This document shows positions 57,458-64,000 of a stretch of 64,000 bases of DNA, one piece after another; the stretch's first letter is position 1; every line of letters begins with the position of its first letter. The stretch covers positions 10,354,001-10,418,000 of the forward strand of contig AP026546.1 of the NCBI GenBank assembly GCA_026075535.2. Reading direction: 5' to 3'. Both the position numbers and the translations under genes were made by a program. The stretch comes from Tricholoma matsutake. Taxonomy: Eukaryota > Basidiomycota > Agaricomycetes > Agaricales > Tricholomataceae. The notes under the pieces were generated by a model, which saw only the letters and a program-made list of their open reading frames with translations, was not told the DNA's origin and made no database searches.

Positions 57458-58778
57458 TGATGATGCTCAACCCGGAAACCCAAACAAAACCCACAAAAAG
57501 GCTTTGGATGGTATAACACAAGTCAGAGGAAGGATGCGAGGCCCTCTAGATGTCACCTGTCAGACTGACCATCAAATAGTCATAAAACAACTGCTTGTCA
57601 AAGCAGTTCGAAGCTAAAAGAATGTGTTTCAAGGACTTGCGATGATTGGCGAGATGTTGCGATATTTTTCGAGGTTTTTTCGAAGAAGTCTTGAGGAATT
57701 TTGAGTGTGCAAATATGTTCGGACACAAGATCGAGGGACTAGACGAGTAGTAGAAGCAAAGCAAAGGCGAATCGAGGGAAACGAGAGCGAAAATAGCGTA
57801 ATGCAAGGAATTTCGAGGAAGTTTAGCATAAAACACCAAACTTCGGACTGAATAAGACTAAACTGAACTCTTAAATCACTGTGATCTGGGAGGAAGACGA
57901 CGACTTTCTTGTTTCTCTTTGTATCTAGTACATCTTTTTATATAAAATAAAGAAAGTACCTAAAAAGGCTAGAGAACATGAGGCAAACATGTGGAAAACT
58001 AGAGGCAAAAGACAATATAAGTATATCAGAACAATAAAGCAAGCCTAGAAAGGGTGAATATAACACATGATGAAGAAATAATAAAAAAAAATAGCTAAAA
58101 GCAGACTGTCCTTGTTATAAATTGAATAAAACATCGGAAACTGCTTCAAGTGGATTGTATGCGTGCCACATGCGGTCGAAATGTATTTGGTATACTCGAG
58201 ATAGTGTCCCATGTGTCCAGAATGCATCCAAAGATCGTTCAAATAGGAAATACTGTGTCTGAAGATGTTTTTTGAGGTTCAATGTTTTTCAAAGATTTTC
58301 AAAGATTCTTCGGACTTTGTTCGTGGCCCGATATTGGTGTGATATTGGTCGACAATGGTAGGGGATACGTCTGGCATGTGTGCAATGACAATTCGGATAG
58401 CAATATAGTGTCCGATGTCAATTTTCGATGTTTGATGATTTTTGAAGTTGGTCAAGGAAATATCGGACTTGTTCGAAGGTCGATATCGCTGCGATATTGC
58501 TTGCAACTGGTTCGGAACCCATCGATGATGTTCCAGGTGTATATCCTGAGCTGTACGAAGGTCAGGGGAATTGTATTATTGTAGTTGAAGGCATATGAAG
58601 AATTTCGAGGTGTCGCAAAGAATTTCGAAGCATTCTTGTGACTTTGTAGAGGTTTGTAGAGGGTTGTAGAGGTCCGGAGGAGTTTGCAGAGCCTCGGAGG
58701 GTTTTGTATGGGCTTGTAGAGCTTTGACAATGATCATAGATGTGTTTTCTGAGCTTGAATGACAAGGTGGACCTATCA
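57458..58778. mobile_element. Unclassified TGATGATG...CCTATCA element (1,321 bp)
   Basis: It begins TGATGATGCTCAACCCGGAA and ends GGACCTATCA. ATGA flanks it on both sides (57454-57457 and 58779-58782), and the neighbouring repeat units show the empty site GATATATGAGCAGCTCC. Rich in TTCGA, TTTGTAGAGG and GATATTG repeats. No coding frame is recognised. Related to 45318-46159 and 26708. Confidence 0.68.
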
Positions 58779-59272
58779 ATGAGCAGCTCCTAGGTCAGAA
58801 GGTGGCATGGTTTGTACACACCAAGCAAGAACACAGCTGAAAGCGGTAATACACATGGAGGATGCCAGATAGCTGCAATGATACCTGATTCAAGAGAAAT
58901 GAGCATCAGAGGCCAGAGATGTATCTGCATGAGAAAAATAAAGCAGGAGATTAAGCGCAGTTGCTAAGATAAGTGATCACAATGGCACAGAAAGCAAGAT
59001 GAACATTGGGAAGAAATCACAAGTGGCATGGAACCGATTCTCTACATGAGCACACCAGGAACTTCTGACAGGGGATTTAGCGCTAAGATATTACTTGCAT
59101 CATTGCGACTACAAGCAAAATATAAGGGAATGTTGACACATGTACTGTAAAAAGTGCCCATATCCCAACTAAATTTATTACTGCATACAAGCTGTGAGAT
59201 TTACAAGTCTAGAATGAGAGGACTTGTCCATGTTTGGTTCCAATGATCTGAGAACATCCGACCTAACAGGAA

Positions 59273-60570
59273 TAAGGTATGGCATGGGTAAGGGTAAACC
59301 TGTGATAATGTGGTCACGGGTATGCTTGGGTATGGGTACGGGTTTGGATTTCTGTACCCGAGGCAACACCGTACCCTTATCCAGAGGTTTACAGGTACCC
59401 ACAGCCAGTTATGTGCCTGATCATATGATGTTGTTGATCACAACAACAACAACAACATGATCAACAACAACAGCAACAGCAACAAGAACTATGGCCACCA
59501 CCACCATCCCCTCCCTCGCTCCAAATGCAAGTGGAGGGGTTCTTGGCTCTGTTCTGGCAGTGGCAATGATGATGACAACCCCTCCCTCACATCAAATGCA
59601 AGCTGGAGGGGGATATCTCCTGGTTTGTAGGCAACAACGACAACGATGACCCCTCCCTTGTGTGTAACACGAGTTGGAGGGGGGTATCTTTTGGCTCTGG
59701 GCAACAATGACAATGACCCCACCACCACCACCCCCTCCCTCATTGCAAACACAAGCAGGGGGTTCTGTTGTTCTTTTCTGGGTGATTCCGGCCAATACCA
59801 CCCCTCTGTTGCCTCAAATGTGAGCGGGGGGCTTGTCTCATCCACAAATGGCCACCACCACCCCTCTGTCGCATCAAACGCAAGCGGGGGGCTTGTCTTG
59901 TCCACCAACGGCCACTACCACCCCTCCATTGCCTCAAACGCGAGGAGGGGCCTTGTCTCGTCCACCACCAGCCACCACCGCCCCTCCATTGCCTCAAATG
60001 TGAGGAGGGGCTTCATCTCATCCACCACCAGCACCACCGCCCCTCCATTGCCTCAAATGTGAGTGGGGGGGCTCGTTTTGCCCACCACCACCTGCCACCA
60101 CCCCTCCCTCGCTCCAAAGCAAGTGGAGGGGTCTTGTGTATCGTTCTCATCAACGGTGACTGCCATCACCCCCTCCCTTGCTGAAAACATGAGTGGGGGG
60201 TTCTTTTGTTTTGTTTTTGTTGACACCAACTGCACCAACCCCTCCCTCACTCCAAATTTGAGCGGAGGGGTTTCCTGCCTTGTTCTGTTGACAGCAGCCA
60301 CCACCAACAGCCCCACCCTCACCCCAAATGCGAGCACGTGGGGCCACAACCTTTATTTATTACTAGTAGATATGTATCGTAAGTATATAGATTATAATAC
60401 ATAATTTTTGAACCAAAACTACTTGAGACCTGCAGGGTAACCGCAGGTTTTGAGCAAACCTGCAGAAACCTGTGATAAACACCACACCCATACCCACATG
60501 GGTACAGTGTTCATGGGTATGGGTACGGGTACAGGAAATTTTACCCAAGGGTTACCCATGTCACATTCTA
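59273..60570. mobile_element. hAT-type MITE built of hairpins (1,298 bp)
   Basis: Ends TAAGGTATGGCATGGGTA and, inverted, TAGAATGTGACATGGGTA. Perfect 8-bp duplication AACAGGAA (59265-59272 and 60571-60578). The subterminal parts repeat GGGTA/TACCC. The middle is the hairpin array. No transposase. Confidence 0.87.
59505..60345. repeat. Array of 13 GC-rich hairpins, 60-75 bp period
   Basis: Each unit has a CCCCTCC-type arm, an A-rich loop (TCAAATG, CCAAATG) and a GGAGGGG-type arm, then a CACCA-rich spacer. Arms vary between units, often on both sides, so pairing persists. The frame-independent openness makes long spurious frames on both strands. Confidence 0.8.
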
Positions 60571-60623
60571 AACAGGAACAGAATGGCTACATAATTAGAG
60601 GTTCTACAAAGATCCACATGGAG

Positions 60624-61268
60624 TGTTACAATTTTCCTTGTAACTTATGGAACCCGATGCACCCGACGATCCCCTCCAGAAGGGAGGCACCCCTTGATTC
60701 ATGCCTAGGGCATGTCCTTGACATCAGACACACACACGACGCATGCCGACTGCATGCATTCAATCCCCTTCCTGTGGAAGGCACCCTTGACGCATGGTGA
60801 CTCCATGCACCCAAACCCACACTGTGATATGACAGCCTCCTGACATGAAGTCCGTGATGTCGGACTCTCACGATCAACATGCTGCGCCACAGCACTCCGT
60901 GACATCGGACGCCTCATGCAAGGCATGAGGCCTATTGCTTCTATTATTACTTGATACACATCTACCTTTCCGATTGGATGATAAGGACCTCCCTTCTGGT
61001 ATAAGTACTGCAACTTGTAGTAGGGATGTCCTTAGTTTAGATCTAGGCAATTAACAGCCTTGACGTGCAACTCGCAAACTTACTCGAAACCACTAAGGAA
61101 GCCCCTTAGTGCGTGAACCTGGACGACTCTACGCAGAAGCCCTGCTAGAGTGCACTACCCATCTTATGTCGGATGCTCCAAGTAAGACTAGTACCAAACG
61201 ACTCGTCGAGGAAGCACCTCGTCGAATGACATCAACTAGATTGAGTGGTTGAGGCTTTGCCCTTAACA
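60624..61268 (+). repeat. 5' LTR of family C (645 bp, inferred)
   Basis: TGTTACA at 60624 and TTAACA ending 61268 would be the inverted ends. The right edge is supported by the primer site that starts 2 nt further on. The left edge is the best fit only, since the partner is outside the window. Confidence 0.6.
61000..61044 (+). promoter_or_regulatory. Family C LTR core promoter and predicted transcript start
   Basis: TATAAG at 61000 and TAGTTTAGATCT at 61033-61044. The 12-mer is exactly complementary to 61271-61282. Spacing from the TATA-like box is 33 nt, like families A (34) and B (35). Confidence 0.68.
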
Positions 61269-61270
61269 TA

Positions 61271-61282
61271 AGATCTAAACTA
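61271..61282 (+). other. Self-primer binding site of family C
   Basis: AGATCTAAACTA begins 2 nt after the inferred LTR end. It is complementary to the predicted first bases of the transcript. Confidence 0.68.
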
Positions 61283-61479
61283 TCTGCTAGCCCACCTACC
61301 TAGGTGTAGGCAATACGTCTCAATACACACCACAGTGACCCGGGTCTAGACAAACCCAAGACCAACCACCAAGAGAAGCAGAACCACAGCCAGGTTCATC
61401 TTGGTACCGATACAATGGAAGACTAGTCCATTACTCGACCCCAGCACAGTGTTGGTTCTATGGATCAACCAACAGACAA

Positions 61480-62232
61480 CGAGGAGATTTCCTCACCAAT
61501 GAAGACTTTGAACAACAGCACACACCCCCACCCAAAACATCCACCCGCTTCTTAACAGATGAAACCGACAACCTCTATAACGAGATGTCCGAACCCGCAA
61601 CCACACCGATGATGTCCATGAAGGACATTCAAATCTGATCACCAACAGACTTCTCAGGAGAGTGGACCAAGACCACCAAGTTCCTGCAGGAGATAGACCT
61701 GTACCTGTGAATCAATGACCAGGTCTATGACACGAATGACAAGAAGATTATCTTCACGCTGTCCTTCATGAATGGAGGGACAGCAGCTGCCTGGGCGCAG
61801 GCATTTGTCAACCAACACCAGTCCAAGGGACTTGGTGAATATGCAGACTTTCGACAGAAGGTCTTAGAGGCCTTCTCGCTGATCGATGATGCCGGAATGG
61901 CAAAGACAGAGATCAAGAATCTCAAGCAAGGTTCAGGGAACCTTGAAGAATATGTGGTGAACTTCTGCATCCTGAAAGACAGGACGGGAATCACAGAAGA
62001 TGCAGCCATGATCGAGTACTTCATGGACGGACTGCATCCTGAATTATTGAAGAGGGTACACACAGCTGGAAAAGGGCAAAAACAAAGAATGCGACAGGGC
62101 ACAACGAATTGTGCAAAGGATGAAGGAATTGCTAACCTCCACAGGGGAGGGAAGCACTGGCAAAAGGAACATGAAAACAACACTACGAAACAGGATAAAC
62201 TACCCTCGACAACAGACTACCCCAACCCATGA
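61480..62232 (+). pseudogene. Family C Gag
   Basis: The frame reads TRFLTDETDNLYNEMSEPA, KDIQI-stop-SPTDFSG, LYL-stop-INDQVYDTNDKK, then the open part with IIFTLSFMNGGTAAAWAQAF, DFRQKVLEAFSLIDDAG, IKNLKQGSGNLEEYVVNF and DGLHPELLKRV. It is a Retrotrans_gag domain. TGA codons at 61636-61638 and 61708-61710 suit Arg. A frameshift near 62080 moves the end into another frame. No zinc knuckle is seen. Confidence 0.8.
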
Positions 62233-62640
62233 TGATAGGACTCCAAATCACAGTACCATCAACACTGAAATACCTATGCGCAGGGAGACCCCCCCTCAGG
62301 TAAAGATCGAAGAGGTACCCGATGAAGAACTACTGGCAGACACCGGCATGGAAATACAAGCGATAGAACTGACCCCTGAATGAGATGTGATTGAGGACGA
62401 CTCAATACTGATTGCATACATGTGAGGCAAACCAGTCATTGGCCTATTCGGACCAGCCATAGAACTGCCCCTGATGGAAGAACATCGAGAGCTGACACAC
62501 AAATACATCCAGAAGACGAACACCATCAGCAGACTCGTGAAAGGCAAGGGCTCCCCACGATACCTACTCAACTCCGACATATGGATCAGAGCAAAGACAT
62601 CCATATCTCAACAAACTGGCACATGAGCAAGAGGAGGGAA
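62111..62640 (+). pseudogene. Family C gag-pol linker, no clear protease
   Basis: The frame after the gag shift reads RMKELLTSTGEGSTGK, VKIEEVPDEELLADTG, two TGAs (62381-62383, 62423-62425), then GKPVIGLFGPAIELPLMEEH and IWIRAKTSISQQ. The normal retropepsin stretch with DSGA and the following strands is absent, although the DTG in ELLADTG could be a chance remnant. A frameshift near 62610 leads into RT. Confidence 0.6.
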
Positions 62641-64000
62641 AGGAGACTAGCCAACAGACCCTGGACGACTTGCTGCCACCAGAATACCAGAAATACAGAC
62701 AGGTATTTGAAAAGGCTGCATCTGAACGATTCCCGGAATCAAGACCATGGGATCATGCAATTGACTTGAAGGAAGGCTTTGTACTGAAAGATTGCAAAGT
62801 CTACCCATTGACACCGAAAGAACAAGAGAAACTCAATGAATTTCTCGACCAAAACCTTGAGAAAGGATCCATCTGACCATCAAAATCACCCATGGCATCC
62901 CTGTTCTTCTTTGTGTTGAAGAAGGACTCCGACGCTCTATGACCTTGCCAAGACTATCGCTATCTGAACAAAGGAACGATCTGGAACAACTACCCCCTGC
63001 CACTGATCGGAGACCTCTTGGACAAGCTGAAGGGAGCGAGATTTTTGGTGAAACTTGATATTCGATGGGGATATCATAATGTATGGATAAAGAAAGGAGA
63101 CGAGTGGAAGGCAGCATTCAAGACTAACCGAGGGCTATTCGAGCCAATGGTGATGTTCTTTGGGCTGTGCAACTCACCAGCAACATTCCAGGCCATGATG
63201 AATGATCTCTTCTGAGATATGCTAGATGAAGGATGGCTCATCATCTATATGGACGACATCCTGATCTTCTCGAAGATGGAAGAAGAACATTGGATAAGGA
63301 CCAAAAGGGTCCTCGAATGACTACAACAATGCAATCTCTACCTGAAAATAGAGAAATGCAAATTCAACGTACAGGAAGTCAACTTCTTGGGCATGATCAT
63401 CAGGCATGACAAACTCGCAATGGACAACACGAAGCTGGCTGGGATCAAGGACTGGCCCACGCCAAGGACAGTGAAGGATGTAAGATCCTTCCTAGGATTT
63501 GGGAACTTCTATCAAAGATTCATCAGACACTTCGCGGATCTGGCCAGACCACTGAACGATTTGATGAAGAAGAACCAGAAATTTGAATGGACGAACGACT
63601 GCCAGCAATCGTTCGATGCGCTAAAAAGGAAATTCAACGAAGCCCCAGTATTGCTGATGCCAGACGCAATGAAACCATTTGTGGTGGAATCTGACACCTC
63701 AAAATTTGCGACAGGTGCAGTACTCAGACAACAGGACACCAATGGAGACTGGCACCCATGCGGCTATATCTCACATTCTTTCAACGAAGCTGAAAGAAAT
63801 TACAAGATATATAATAGGGAACTACTGGGAGTGATCCAAGCACTAGAGACATGGAGACACTACCTACAGGGGACACCGTTCCCTGTGACGGTACTATCCA
63901 ATCACAAGAACTTGACGTATTTCTGTCAGGCACAGAAACTGAACCAACGACAGGCTAGATGGAGCATCTACCTGTCACAATTTGACCTGAAGCTACAACA
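62640..64000 (+). pseudogene. Family C reverse transcriptase and RNase H
   Basis: One frame from LDDLLPPEYQKYRQVFEKA to the window end: [57 protein letters not shown], the catalytic [24 protein letters not shown] and the RNase H motifs [14 protein letters not shown] and [21 protein letters not shown] stops at 62874, 62940, 63213 and 63318 each suit Arg (GSI-stop-PSKSP, DAL-stop-PCQDY, DLF-stop-DML, VLE-stop-LQQ). The RNase H DHKNL reads NHKNL. Confidence 0.9.

Larger units (their letters stand above)
60624..64000 (+). mobile_element. Ty3/gypsy element, family C (3' end outside window)
   Basis: LTR, self-primer site, gag, linker, RT and RNase H are present in order. It is distinct from A and B in sequence ([22 protein letters not shown]). 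Eight TGA codons were found in otherwise coding sequence. Integrase and 3' LTR lie beyond 64000. Confidence 0.88.

Noticed and set aside
59489..60404. Overlapping open frames on both strands
   Set aside because: Artefacts of the hairpin array. They have no homology and periodic Trp/Gly or Ser/Asn runs.
61405..61430. TGGTACCGATACA as a tRNA primer site of family C
   Set aside because: It lies about 130 bp after the inferred LTR end, while a 12-nt self-complementary site sits 2 nt after it.
62670..63320. TGA recoded as Arg (alternative genetic code or selenocysteine)
   Set aside because: Other copies and other positions in the same frames use CGA for Arg, and TGA also serves as the normal gag stop in family A. 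CpG decay explains it better.

Overview
The window looks like a transposon island in the genome of a basidiomycete fungus, most likely an Agaricomycete. The evidence is the mix of element types: chromodomain Ty3/gypsy elements, a KDZ transposase with a CxC2-type cysteine region, intron-rich hAT transposases, and GT-AG introns that are often 30-60 nt. I found no convincing intact host gene. The most host-like sequence is a broken casein-kinase-I gene near 45-47 kb. Species cannot be fixed from the sequence.

Layout. 1-5726: gypsy family A copy 1 (A1, + strand, 5' end outside the window). 5727-7440: array of short palindromes interrupted by a solo LTR (6171-6721). 8159-8738 plus 16471-16478: an older solo LTR (TSD AACAG) split by a complete family B gypsy element at 8739-16470 (697-bp LTRs, TSD ACTTA). 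Family B carries gag-pol on the minus strand and a separate spliced gene on the plus strand. 16479-19410: diverged repeats. 19411-25517: A2 (minus strand, 5' LTR truncated). 25518-28060: hairpin and repeat DNA. 28079-31178: hAT transposase. 31390-32880: repeat modules. 33046-36809: KDZ transposase. 36960-40560: degenerate genes, including a second protein with a double CX2CX6C cluster. 40560-44500: mostly unrecognised, with a tRNA-like element. 44690-47402: casein-kinase-I pseudogene split by a hAT-type MITE that itself holds a third element. 47830-56665: second hAT transposase split by family A copy 3 (A3, 49478-55317, TSD TTGAT). 56860-58990: tandem repeats with another insertion. 59273-60570: a MITE made mainly of GC-rich hairpins. 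60624-64000: family C gypsy (+ strand, runs off the window).

Two themes tie the window together. First, all three gypsy families have an 11-12 nt sequence 2 nt inside the 5' LTR that is complementary to a site 33-35 nt downstream of a TATA-like box in the LTR, starting AGTT (or TAGTT). That is the layout of Tf1-type self-priming, in which the transcript's own 5' end primes reverse transcription, and no TGG-type tRNA primer site is seen. Second, the coding sequences are broken mainly by CGA-to-TGA changes, and LTR pairs differ almost only at CG/TG/CA sites, including CA-versus-TG pairs that imply an ancestral CG hit on opposite strands. This points to cytosine methylation with deamination, or a RIP-like process, acting on the whole island. 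No copy looks autonomous today.
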